Positions 1 through 7,823 of a DNA stretch of 64,000 nt are shown here, piece after piece. The DNA lies in contig NZ_OY762269.1 in the NCBI RefSeq assembly GCF_963665245.1, positions 3,354,501-3,418,500 on the forward strand, in the 5' to 3' direction. The stretch's first letter is position 1. Every line of letters begins with the position of its first letter. The DNA comes from an uncultured Paludibaculum sp. (GTDB lineage: Bacteria > Acidobacteriota > Terriglobia > Bryobacterales > Bryobacteraceae). The position numbers and the translations under genes were made by a program. The notes under the pieces are model-generated. The model was given only the letters and a program-made list of their open reading frames with translations. It was not told where the DNA came from and searched no databases.

Positions 1-1962
1 GGCGTGATGAAAACAGGCGGCGCGCGCGGGCACCGGGTGGGCCGGGTTGGCCAGAATTTCGAAAAGCGGCTGCCAGTCGGTGGAAGGGGGCGGCGGCTCG
101 CAGGGCGTCGCCTTGCGCGCCGCGAATTCAAGCAGCATGGCCGCTTCGCCCTCAAAGCTGGAAACCGGGCAGAGGCCCAGCAGCGCGGCGGCGGCATCGA
201 AGAGGCGACCGGCGCTGGTGGTGATTGGACTGTTCAGACCGGTGACGAGCATCTGATGGAGCACGTCGAACTGGTTGGGCTGGAAGAGCGCCTTGGCCAG
301 TCCGGCGCGTCCGAACTCATGGAGGACTCCCAATAGAGAGCGGCGTGGCTCGCGCACGGCCTGGTCTCCGCCGGGCAGGCGGAACGAACGCAGGTGGGCG
401 GCCCGGGTGATGCAGCGGTCGCGAAGGACGAGAAACTCACCGCCCCAGATGGTGCCGTCATGGCCGTAGCCGGTGCCGTCCCAGGCCACGCCCAGCAGCG
501 GACCTTGGATGCCGTGCTCCAGCACTCCGGCCAACAGGTGGGCTTCGTGATGCTGCACGGCTTCGACGGGCAGGTTGAGTTCGCGGGCGGCCCGGGTGGA
601 ACCGTAGCCGGGGTGGAGGTCGCAGGCGGCGAGTTGCGGCTTCAATTGGTAGGTGCGGCGGAGGTCCTCCACGGTGCGGGCGTGGTTCTCCAGGGCGGGC
701 AACGTCTCCATGTCTCCCAGATGCTGGCTGAGGAAGACGTTGCGGCCGCGGGAGAAGGCCACGGCGTTCTTCAGGTCCGCGCCGGTGGCAAGCGTTTCCG
801 GCAGATCGAAGGCGGCCTGGAAGGGGAGCGGTGCGTAGCCGCGGGCGCGGCGCAGCAACACGGGCTGGCCGTCGATGAAGCGCACGATGGAGTCGTCGAC
901 GGGGCGGAGAATGGGGCGGTTGTGAACGAGGAAGAGGTCGGCGATGCCCCGCAGGCGCTGCAGCGCCTCGTGTTCGTCGATGCAGAGCGGGTCGTCCGTC
1001 AGGTTTCCGCTGGTGGCGACGATGGGGCCCTGAAACTCGTCGAGCAGGAGAGCATGCAGAGGCGAGTAGGGGCTCATCAGGCCGAGGAACGGGTTGCCGG
1101 GGGCGATCTCGTCGGGCAGGAGTCCACGGCGCTCAATCAGCACGATGGGCGCCTGAGCAGAGCGGAGGAGGCGGTCGGCCTCGGGGCGGACCTGCCAGGC
1201 CGCCGTCATCACGGCAAACGGTTTTGTGGGCCGATGCTTGCGTTCCCGCAGCAACCGGATGGCGGACGCATCCTTCGCGTTGCAGCAGAGATGGAATCCG
1301 CCGATGCCCTTGATGGCGACGATGCGGCCGTCGCGCAGTGCCTGCACCGCGGCGAGTAGAGCGTCGTGGCACGTGGAAAGGACGGACCCATCGGCGGCCC
1401 AGAGAGCCAGTTGCGGTCCGCAGTGGGGGCAGCAGTTCGTCTGGGCGTGGAAGCGGCGATCGCTGGGGGTGTGATACTCGGCATCGCAGGCGGGGCACAT
1501 GGGGAAGTGCCGCATGGAGGTGAGGGGCCGGTCATAGGGCAGCCCCTCGACGATGGAGTAGCGTGGTCCGCAGTGTGTGCAGGTGGTGAAGGGATAGAGG
1601 TAACGCCGGTTGGCCGGGGTGCGGATGTCGGAGAGACAGGCGGCGCAGACGGCGAGGTCTGGCAGCAGGAAGGCGGAGGGTTCTCCGGTGGCGTCGCTGA
1701 GGTCGACTCGAAACGGCGCCATCCCCTGTTCCTCGATTTCCTCACACGTAAAGGACTCGACCAGGGCATGGGACGGCGGCGCTTCGCGAAGCTTCTGCTC
1801 CAGCCAGCGCACGACACGGGGTGGTCCTTCGGCCTCGATCACAACCCCATGGATGGAATTCTGGACGAAGCCGCCCAGACCCGCGGAGGAGGCGAGACGG
1901 TAGACGTGCGGGCGGAAGCCGACGCCTTGGACGGCTCCGCAGATACGGATGCGCAGACGCAT
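1..1962 (-). CDS. hypF: Carbamoyltransferase HypF, C-terminus cut by the window edge
   Basis: HypF makes the carbamoyl/cyano group used to build the Fe(CN)2CO centre of [NiFe] hydrogenases, from carbamoyl phosphate and ATP, and passes it to HypE. The reading frame starts at the ATG at 1962 with an acylphosphatase domain (RIRICGAVQGVGFRPHVYRLA-like, about residues 4-90). Two zinc-finger-like clusters follow (CAAC...CTHC and CPAC...CCPHC, about 105-185), then the YrdC-like domain (GIGGFHLCCNA...RKHRPTKPFAVM; TSGNLTDDP) and a Kae1-like domain (DLHPGY, HHEAHL, WDGTGYG). The frame is open through base 1, so 654 residues are visible and roughly 100 C-terminal residues of a typical HypF lie outside. 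No other hyp or hydrogenase gene is in view. No in-frame start lies close upstream and the RBS is weak, so the exact start is less certain than the identity. Confidence 0.95.
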   Translation of the reverse strand, partial: MRLRIRICGAVQGVGFRPHVYRLASSAGLGGFVQNSIHGVVIEAEGPPRVVRWLEQKLREAPPSHALVESFTCEEIEEQGMAPFRVDLSDATGEPSAFLLPDLAVCAACLSDIRTPANRRYLYPFTTCTHCGPRYSIVEGLPYDRPLTSMRHFPMCPACDAEYHTPSDRRFHAQTNCCPHCGPQLALWAADGSVLSTCHDALLAAVQALRDGRIVAIKGIGGFHLCCNAKDASAIRLLRERKHRPTKPFAVMTAAWQVRPEADRLLRSAQAPIVLIERRGLLPDEIAPGNPFLGLMSPYSPLHALLLDEFQGPIVATSGNLTDDPLCIDEHEALQRLRGIADLFLVHNRPILRPVDDSIVRFIDGQPVLLRRARGYAPLPFQAAFDLPETLATGADLKNAVAFSRGRNVFLSQHLGDMETLPALENHARTVEDLRRTYQLKPQLAACDLHPGYGSTRAARELNLPVEAVQHHEAHLLAGVLEHGIQGPLLGVAWDGTGYGHDGTIWGGEFLVLRDRCITRAAHLRSFRLPGGDQAVREPRRSLLGVLHEFGRAGLAKALFQPNQFDVLHQMLVTGLNSPITTSAGRLFDAAAALLGLCPVSSFEGEAAMLLEFAARKATPCEPPPPSTDWQPLFEILANPAHPVPARAACFHHA

Positions 1963-2182
1963 GAAGAACGCAAGTCCATCATATGCCGCGGGTGGGGCCG
2001 CCGATGGAGGAAAAGCGAAAGGGTGTGTCGCTGAAACGGCGGTGGGGCGGTCTTTGAGTTGAACGGTTCCGCGACGGTCTCTTCCTGTAAGCCGCGTCGA
2101 CTACCCTGCAACCGCCATTGACCTGGCAACGGCCGGAGGTGTGCGCAGGTGTGGCGGGAACGGCGACGCCTTGGTTTCTGCG

Positions 2183-3361
2183 ATGATCGCGAGACTTACC
2201 ATTCCGGAGAACACGAGCCTGGAGCAGGTGTGGCCCACCGCTCTGGCCAAGGGTGCACGCTTCCTGGATGGAATGCTGGAGGGGCCCTGGTGGCAGATGA
2301 AGGCCGTGCTGCTGGTGCTGGCGGTGTGCCTGCTGCGGGCGTTTCCGAGCTATGACGCCCTGGGCTCCAGGTTTGTCGAGCAGAAGTGGAATGACGCGCT
2401 GGTGAAGGCGGACCGGCCGCTGGCGGACATGGGCCGGCTGTATCCGCCGGAGTCGCACGAGAGCAAGCTCACGTTTCGAATGACCGTGCCGCTGGTGGCG
2501 CGCGTGCTGCGTCTGCGGATGACGGGTGTCCTGGTGCTTTCCGGAGTGTTGGGCGCGCTGCTGCTATGGCTCTCGCTGATGATTGCGTTCGAAGTGTCCC
2601 AGAGCCGGCGGGCGGCGCTTTGGATCGCGCTGGCCGTGGGTTGCTCGTGGGCGGGCGAGGCCGCGTTTCACGAGTTGCGCGGCGGATACTATGACGCGGC
2701 GGCGCTGGTTCTGCTGATGCTGGCGATTCAGGCGAAGGTACCCGGACTGGTGGCGCTTTGGACCTTTGCGGCCGCCTGGACGGATGAGCGGGCGCTGCTG
2801 GCGGTGCCTTGCGTCCTGCTGTTCCACTTTGTGCAGCGGGCGAGTGGGGTGCGCGCGAGCCTGGGTGTGTTGATGGGGCTCTGCGGCTATGGTCTCTCGA
2901 GGTTGTGCATGACCGAGACGGGCGGGTATGCGACGACATTGGCGGGCACGGGACTGGAATTGTTGGGCCGGCAGCTGAACGTGCTGCCGATGGCCTTATG
3001 GAGCGGGCTGGGTGGTTGCTGGGTCCCCGTGCTGGGCGGCGCGGCCGTGCTGGCGATGAGAAGGCGGTGGGGGCTCGGTGTGGTCTTCACGTTGATGGTG
3101 GGCGCGTTGAGCTTGAGCGCGTTTTGCGTGATCGACACGACGCGGAGCGTGGCCTACCTGCTGCCGGCGGCCTTTGTGGGACTGGCGGTGCTGCGCCGTA
3201 GTGAGTCGAGGGCGTGGGTGGAGCGGTTGGCGGCGGCGGCCGGGCTTCTCTCCTTCTTTGTCCCCGCTTTTTACCTGGAAGGGGGCAGCGGCGTATGGTG
3301 GCTGTATCCTTTACCGGTCCAGGCGGCGCGCTGGCTGGTGCCTTTTCTGCCCGGATTGTAA
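2183..3361 (+). CDS. Polytopic membrane protein of unknown function
   Basis: I do not recognise the family. The protein of about 392 residues has a soluble N-terminus of about 35 residues followed by some 9-10 hydrophobic segments (for example KAVLLVLAVCLLRAF, GVLGALLLWLSLMIAF, LRRSESRAWVERLAAAAGLL). The region between the first two segments (YDALGSRFVEQKWNDALVKAD...PESHESKLTFRM) looks like an extracytoplasmic loop. The overall plan recalls the integral-membrane part of glycosyltransferase or polymerase-type proteins, but no signature motif was seen. I chose the ATG at 2183; the frame is open from a GTG at 2141, and neither has a strong RBS. It is divergent from hypF across 220 bases, which must hold both promoters. 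Confidence 0.75.
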   Translation: MIARLTIPENTSLEQVWPTALAKGARFLDGMLEGPWWQMKAVLLVLAVCLLRAFPSYDALGSRFVEQKWNDALVKADRPLADMGRLYPPESHESKLTFRMTVPLVARVLRLRMTGVLVLSGVLGALLLWLSLMIAFEVSQSRRAALWIALAVGCSWAGEAAFHELRGGYYDAAALVLLMLAIQAKVPGLVALWTFAAAWTDERALLAVPCVLLFHFVQRASGVRASLGVLMGLCGYGLSRLCMTETGGYATTLAGTGLELLGRQLNVLPMALWSGLGGCWVPVLGGAAVLAMRRRWGLGVVFTLMVGALSLSAFCVIDTTRSVAYLLPAAFVGLAVLRRSESRAWVERLAAAAGLLSFFVPAFYLEGGSGVWWLYPLPVQAARWLVPFLPGL

Positions 3362-3498
3362 CGGGTTAGGGGGCGAGCAGCAGGCGCAGTGCCCGTTCCG
3401 GGCACAGTTGCCTCCGTGGCCAGGCGTCCCGATCGGGCAGATTTGCCGATTTCCTCTCATTTTCTTGAAACCTGCATGAAAACAAAGAAGTTACCGTT

Positions 3499-3514
3499 TG
3501 GCACGACATCTGCA
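3499..3514 (+). promoter_or_regulatory. Sigma-54 (-24/-12) promoter for the coiled-coil gene
   Basis: TGGCACG (3499-3505), 4 bases, then CTGCA (3510-3514) matches the sigma-54 consensus TGGCACG-N4-TTGCW with one mismatch in the -12 element. The invariant GG and GC dinucleotides are 10 bases apart, as required. Transcription would start near 3526, about 50 bases before the ATG at 3575. No -35/-10 pair with sensible spacing overlaps it. Confidence 0.7.
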
Positions 3515-3574
3515 ATATAAGCTGCGTGACGCCGAATGCGTCAGACACACGGAACTTTGAGGAGATTCACAACC

Positions 3575-4465
3575 ATGTCGAGCTACAACGAGAACAACGA
3601 GACAGTAATTCGGAATGAAGAGCGGCCCAGTTCCGGCGGAGCTGTGGTCAAGGTTGCGGTGGCTGTCGCCTTGGTGGCGGCACTGGGCGGCTGGTGGTAC
3701 CAGAGCAATCAGGTGTCGGCGGTGCGCCAGGAAATGGCTCAATCGCAGCAGAAATTCGAGCAACTGCAGAGCCAGATGCAGACCAGCGCGACGGTGGCCA
3801 AGGCTCAGGTGGACGAGACGCTAGCCAAGATGAACGACGAGGTGACCAAAGCTCGACAGGAGGCGTTGGCCTCTTCGCAGCGGGCCGCAAAGCAGCAGGC
3901 CGGCCGTGTGTTGACGACGCTGACCGCCAAGAACGAGGAGTTGACGAAGCAACTGGAGGACTACAAGCAGGCCACCGACCAGAAGTCGAGTCAGGTCGAT
4001 GAAGCGCTCAATGGGATCAAGGGGGATGTGGGGACTGTGCGTACGGATGTGGACACCACGCGTACGGACCTCTCGCAGACCAAGGAAGACCTGAAGCGCA
4101 TGACCGGCGACATGGGCGTGATGAGCGGCCTGATTGCGACGAACTCGACCGAGTTGGGCGAACTCCGCAAGCTGGGCGAGAAGGACTACTTTGAATTTAC
4201 GCTGCCGCGGAACAACAAGCCCCAGAAGGTGGGTGAGATCCGCCTGGCGCTGAAGAAGACCGACGTAAAGCGCAATAAGTTCACGATGAATGTCCTGGCC
4301 GATGACAAGACGGTGGAGAAGAAGGACAAGAACGTGAACGAGCCGGTGCAGTTCTACGCCAGCGGCGCCCGGACTCCCTATGAGGTGGTCGTGAATGAGA
4401 TCCGTAAGGACCAGGTAATCGGCTATCTGGCTGTGCCCAAGGTGAAAACCATGGCAAGGCGGTAG
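3575..4465 (+). CDS. Membrane-anchored coiled-coil protein
   Basis: The 296-residue protein has a charged cytoplasmic N-terminus (MSSYNENNETVIRNEERP), one transmembrane segment at about residues 25-42 (VKVAVAVALVAALGGWW) and a long Glu/Gln/Lys/Ala-rich coiled coil at about 45-195. It ends in a compact beta-rich domain of about 100 residues (ELGELRKLGEKDYFEFTLPR... onward). Topology suggests a cytoplasmic N-terminus and periplasmic coiled coil. Function is unknown. The ATG at 3575 has an AGGAG RBS at about 3560-3564; a longer in-frame opening at 3536 lacks one. The gene is monocistronic: a sigma-54-type promoter lies upstream (3499-3514) and a perfect intrinsic terminator follows the stop. Sigma-54 control implies induction by an enhancer-binding protein, as in membrane-stress or nutrient responses; that is inference. 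Confidence 0.8.
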   Translation: MSSYNENNETVIRNEERPSSGGAVVKVAVAVALVAALGGWWYQSNQVSAVRQEMAQSQQKFEQLQSQMQTSATVAKAQVDETLAKMNDEVTKARQEALASSQRAAKQQAGRVLTTLTAKNEELTKQLEDYKQATDQKSSQVDEALNGIKGDVGTVRTDVDTTRTDLSQTKEDLKRMTGDMGVMSGLIATNSTELGELRKLGEKDYFEFTLPRNNKPQKVGEIRLALKKTDVKRNKFTMNVLADDKTVEKKDKNVNEPVQFYASGARTPYEVVVNEIRKDQVIGYLAVPKVKTMARR

Positions 4466-4494
4466 GGGTTTTCTGCCTAATTCGTTCAGGCAAG

Positions 4495-4524
4495 GGGCCG
4501 GGAGCCAGTCTCCCGGCCCTTTTT
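4495..4524 (+). terminator. Intrinsic terminator after the coiled-coil gene
   Basis: A perfect 10-bp stem GGGCCGGGAG/CTCCCGGCCC with a 5-base loop (CCAGT) is followed by five Ts. It lies 30 bases after the stop at 4465. Confidence 0.92.
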
Positions 4525-4656
4525 CACGCGTGATTGTATCGGCGCCGCAGGGCGCTCTTGAAGTCCTCGCCCCACCCACCCCATAGCCTTTCCTCCGTTG
4601 TTGCCTTACAATCCCTCTTTAGACGCCCAACGTACGCCGGTAAGGGACATGTTGGA

Positions 4657-6018
4657 ATGCATCTGGCAATATCTTTGTTATTTCTGCTATTTTCCGGATC
4701 GCTCCTCGCCCAGGATCTTCTTGATTCCTACACTTCGGCGCAACTCGAGAAACTTGGCGAGGCCCGGTACAGGGCAGGGCAGCTCGATCTGGCCTTGCCC
4801 TATTACGAAAAGTCGTTGGAAAAGGAACCATCTCGTCTCTCGAGCCTCCTGAACGCAGGGAAGATCCGAGAGAGCGGCTTTCAGGCAGAGCAGGCGGTTG
4901 CGCTCTTCCGGCGAGCGCTGGTGATCGATCCCAAGAACCCAGAGGCCCTCGCCGGGCTATCGCGGTCCGCGCCGTCTCTCGAGGAACGCCATTCGGCCCT
5001 GCGCGAACTCGCATCCGTCGCCACCGGAGCTCAGGGGCGTGTTGCTCGTGCGCAATTGCAGGTACTCGACGCCCTGAGTGGCCGGCCGGCGTTTCAGGTC
5101 GCGGATCCTGCCCGGCCGTATTCCTTTCAGTTGGAGGACGCCGGGCGCGACGTTCATCCGGATATGACTTTTCCGGTATTGCGGATTGTCGCGCCGAACG
5201 GAGAGAAGATCAGCCTGTTAGTTGGAACCGCGCATGAAGGTATCTGGATGTTGAAACGGGCGGCTCGGGCGTTGGGAGCCCGATTCCTGTTCCCCACGCC
5301 GTATCCGTGGCTGGATCAAGGCGATCTTCTGGCGGGTGATCTTGCCATCATCGATACGTTGGAGATTGGCGACTTGACGCTCCGTAATTGCCCCGTCTTT
5401 GCCCGGCCTGCCTCCCGATCGTTCATGTATGGCGTGGATGGCGTCATCGGGATTGACGTCTTCAAGGACTTCTTGATCGACATCGACAATGCCGCCGCCG
5501 AACTCCGGCTCACGCCGTTTTCCGATGCAAACCCGGCAGTGGTTTCGAAAGATTTCGTGGCCATGCGCCGCCATGGGCCGTTCCTTCTGGCGCCGGTGCA
5601 TCTGGACGCCGAGTACACCGGCCACTTCGTCTTGAACTCCATCGCGTCCGACGTCTTCCTGCAGGACGGAGAGCCGACGAAGCACGCCAAGGAAGTCAGC
5701 CGCGGAGTGACGCACCCCTTGTCGGGCTGGACCTGTTCCGCGTCGATACCCCAACGCGTCTTTGAAGTGAAATTGGCGGCCGCCGCAGCCCGATGGGCCG
5801 GCCGCGCCACTTCCTGCAAAATGGCCGACCTCAATCGTGCTGCCGGCTTCCGGGTGAGTGGAGTCCTGGGCTACTCTTTTTTGCGAGGATTCTCCCTGGT
5901 GATCGACTATCGCCACGGCCAGATCGGGTTCGTTCCGCAGGCGGCTCGGGTTCCCGGGGCAAGGCCGTCGAAGCAACATCCGGATGAGAGATGGCCGGTG
6001 TCGCCGTTGAGCCGGTAG
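4657..6018 (+). CDS. Exported TPR protein with a degenerate two-lobed aspartyl-protease-like fold
   Basis: The 453-residue protein has a signal peptide (MHLAISLLFLLFSGSLLAQ, residues 1-19). One to three TPR-like helices follow at about 27-105 (ARYRAGQLDLALPYYEKSLEKEP; AVALFRRALVIDPKNPEALAG). Then come two retropepsin-like lobes. Lobe 1 ends in DGVIGIDVFKDFLIDID (about 261-277) and lobe 2 in SGVLGYSFLRGFSLVIDY, both of which match the flap/psi-loop part of the clan AA fold. The expected D-T/S-G catalytic triplets are missing: VGTA at 189-192 in lobe 1 and NSIA at 327-330 in lobe 2. It is therefore probably a binding protein or pseudoprotease. The ATG at 4657 is chosen because it starts the signal peptide; the frame is open further upstream. 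Confidence 0.75.
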   Translation: MHLAISLLFLLFSGSLLAQDLLDSYTSAQLEKLGEARYRAGQLDLALPYYEKSLEKEPSRLSSLLNAGKIRESGFQAEQAVALFRRALVIDPKNPEALAGLSRSAPSLEERHSALRELASVATGAQGRVARAQLQVLDALSGRPAFQVADPARPYSFQLEDAGRDVHPDMTFPVLRIVAPNGEKISLLVGTAHEGIWMLKRAARALGARFLFPTPYPWLDQGDLLAGDLAIIDTLEIGDLTLRNCPVFARPASRSFMYGVDGVIGIDVFKDFLIDIDNAAAELRLTPFSDANPAVVSKDFVAMRRHGPFLLAPVHLDAEYTGHFVLNSIASDVFLQDGEPTKHAKEVSRGVTHPLSGWTCSASIPQRVFEVKLAAAAARWAGRATSCKMADLNRAAGFRVSGVLGYSFLRGFSLVIDYRHGQIGFVPQAARVPGARPSKQHPDERWPVSPLSR

Positions 6019-6080
6019 GGCGGGCGGTTAGCCCGTTGTGCAGGCGGTCGGCTCGTCGGTTCCTTGTGCGTGGCCGCCTC

Positions 6081-6431
6081 TCACTGGATGGCGATGGCTG
6101 TTACGTCGATCAGCAGGATCGTGCATAGGAACATGCCGGCGACGTAGATCAGTCCGCCCGCGAGCGTTGCTACTGCGCCTGGCTCGCTGCGGTTGCTGAA
6201 GCCAACAATGACGAGAGCCAGACTGGCGAGTGTTGTGCCGTAGAAGACAGGCATGAACAGTGACTTCAGAATCGTCGAGTTGATGGAGTTCATGGCCGAC
6301 ACCGCCTGCTCGTGGTCGATGCGGCTGAGCGCGGTCATGATGAAGGCGGAGAAGGCGAAGTAGAGCCCGCCGAGCAGGCCGCAACCGATGGCTGCAAACC
6401 AGAGCAGGCAGGTGATGAGTGGCTGATTCAT
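6081..6431 (-). CDS. DUF1772 (anthrone oxygenase-like) membrane protein, apparently short at the C-terminus
   Basis: The 116-residue protein has four hydrophobic helices, with the family-like N-terminus ITCLLWFAAIGCGLLGGLYFAFS and central NSTILKSLFMPVFYGT and GGLIYVAGMFLCTI segments. DUF1772 proteins usually run to about 150 residues and end with a VPLNNAL...W...WNHVRT block. Here the frame instead ends in LLIDVTAIAIQ, and neither other frame downstream restores that block. It may be a 3'-truncated gene or a divergent short version. Its ATG lies 12 bases after the stop of the sulfatase gene upstream on the same strand, so the two are probably co-transcribed. Confidence 0.6.
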   Translation of the reverse strand: MNQPLITCLLWFAAIGCGLLGGLYFAFSAFIMTALSRIDHEQAVSAMNSINSTILKSLFMPVFYGTTLASLALVIVGFSNRSEPGAVATLAGGLIYVAGMFLCTILLIDVTAIAIQ

Positions 6432-6443
6432 ATCAGCAGGGCG

Positions 6444-7766
6444 TCATCCCGCCGCCTTGCGCGGGGCTGTGTACCGGATGCGGTCCGAGGTACTCGACAT
6501 CCACTGGCGTAGCAGGGCGAGCATGTCGTCGCGCTTGCGGCGCGACGTTGGAAGCGCGACGAGGTTCTTGAGTTCGTATGGGTCGTGACCGAGGTGATAC
6601 AGGTGTGTCGGCCGTAGGTTGCAGTCAACGACGAGCTTGTCGCGTCCGTGGACTACCATTCGCCATTCCGAGTGAGAGCCGACCTGGCCTTCGGCGTAGA
6701 CCGGAGTCCGGGGCGCACCGCGACCGCTGGTTAGCCAGCCCGAGAGATCGACGCCCTGCATTTCCGCCGGTGGCTGGACTTCGCACAGAGACAGCAATGT
6801 CGGCGCGTAGTCGACATTGGAGACAAGGGCATCCCGCTCCATTCGCTTCTTAAGGCGGCGGGGGTAACGGATCATCAGCGGGATGTTGACTGTTTCCTCA
6901 CAGGGCCGGTCTATCTCGTCCAGGCCATGAGATCCGAGAGTAATTCCGTGGTCGGAGGTGAAGAGAACGATCGTGTCCTCCGTCATGCCCTGGCGGTCCA
7001 GTTCCGCCAGGAGACGACCGAGGTTCTCGTCGACCGCGCTGCATAACCCGTAGTATCCGGCCGCGGCTCGACTGGCCTGATCCCTGCTGTTCTCCGGAAC
7101 ATTCGCGCGCAGGCGGAGCTTGGCCGGGTCGTAGGTCGCGTGGCCGCGCGGCGGTGTGAAGGGCGAGTGCGGCGCCACCCACGATAGATACAGAAAGAAC
7201 GGCTGTGCACTCTTCTGCCGCAGGAACTCGATGGCCAGGTTGGTTTGGCCGTCTGCCTCGAAGCCGTCTATGCGGATGGGCGCGGGCGTATCTCTGAAGT
7301 AAACCGCGCCGTAGTGTTGGTGGAGGAGATTGTAGGCGGCCCAGTAGTCGAACCCGCGACGGCGTTCCACTGGTACGAAGCCCGGACTCTCGTGGCCGTC
7401 CAGGTGCCATTTCCCGATATACCCGGTGCGATATCCAGCTTGCTTCAGCTCAGCGGAGATGGTCCTTTCCGTCAACGGCAGCCGCATGTGGTTGCCGGGC
7501 ACGCCGGCGGCGTGCGGGAACTTGCCGGTGAGCATGGCGCCACGTGCGGGACAACACACCGGATAGCTCGTGTAGGCACGGCGGAAGTCCACGCTCTCCG
7601 CAGCCAGCCGTGCCAGATTGGGCGCGATGAGATTCGGATCACCAGCGGATGGAAGCGCCTGGCCACGCCACTCATCGGCCACGATGAATAGAAGGTTCGG
7701 CCGCCTGGCCGATCGCGGCTGGAGCGCTGTGGCTACCGATGTAAGGAAACCGCGCCGGTCGAGCAT
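6444..7766 (-). CDS. Tat-exported type I sulfatase
   Basis: The enzyme hydrolyses sulfate esters, probably on polysaccharides or glycosaminoglycan-like substrates; the substrate cannot be read from sequence. The 440-residue protein begins with a twin-arginine signal (DRRGFLTS). It has the alkaline-phosphatase-superfamily metal site (FIVADEWRG, about 28-35) and the formylglycine motif C71-C-P-A-R75, in which C71 is the residue to be oxidised, followed by GAMLTGKFPH. Later conserved parts are GKWHLDGH, LSWVAPHSPFTPP and the metal site FTSDHGITLGSHG. It needs a formylglycine-generating enzyme, not seen in the window. The DUF1772 gene follows after 12 bases. Confidence 0.92.
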   Translation of the reverse strand: MLDRRGFLTSVATALQPRSARRPNLLFIVADEWRGQALPSAGDPNLIAPNLARLAAESVDFRRAYTSYPVCCPARGAMLTGKFPHAAGVPGNHMRLPLTERTISAELKQAGYRTGYIGKWHLDGHESPGFVPVERRRGFDYWAAYNLLHQHYGAVYFRDTPAPIRIDGFEADGQTNLAIEFLRQKSAQPFFLYLSWVAPHSPFTPPRGHATYDPAKLRLRANVPENSRDQASRAAAGYYGLCSAVDENLGRLLAELDRQGMTEDTIVLFTSDHGITLGSHGLDEIDRPCEETVNIPLMIRYPRRLKKRMERDALVSNVDYAPTLLSLCEVQPPAEMQGVDLSGWLTSGRGAPRTPVYAEGQVGSHSEWRMVVHGRDKLVVDCNLRPTHLYHLGHDPYELKNLVALPTSRRKRDDMLALLRQWMSSTSDRIRYTAPRKAAG

Positions 7767-7823
7767 TTCTGTATCGATCGTAAGTCAAAAACGCCGTAAT
7801 TGGTAGTGCGCGCCGGGGGACGC

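Noticed and set aside
394..1359. A 321-codon plus-strand frame over hypF
   Set aside because: HypF domains are unmistakable on the minus strand.
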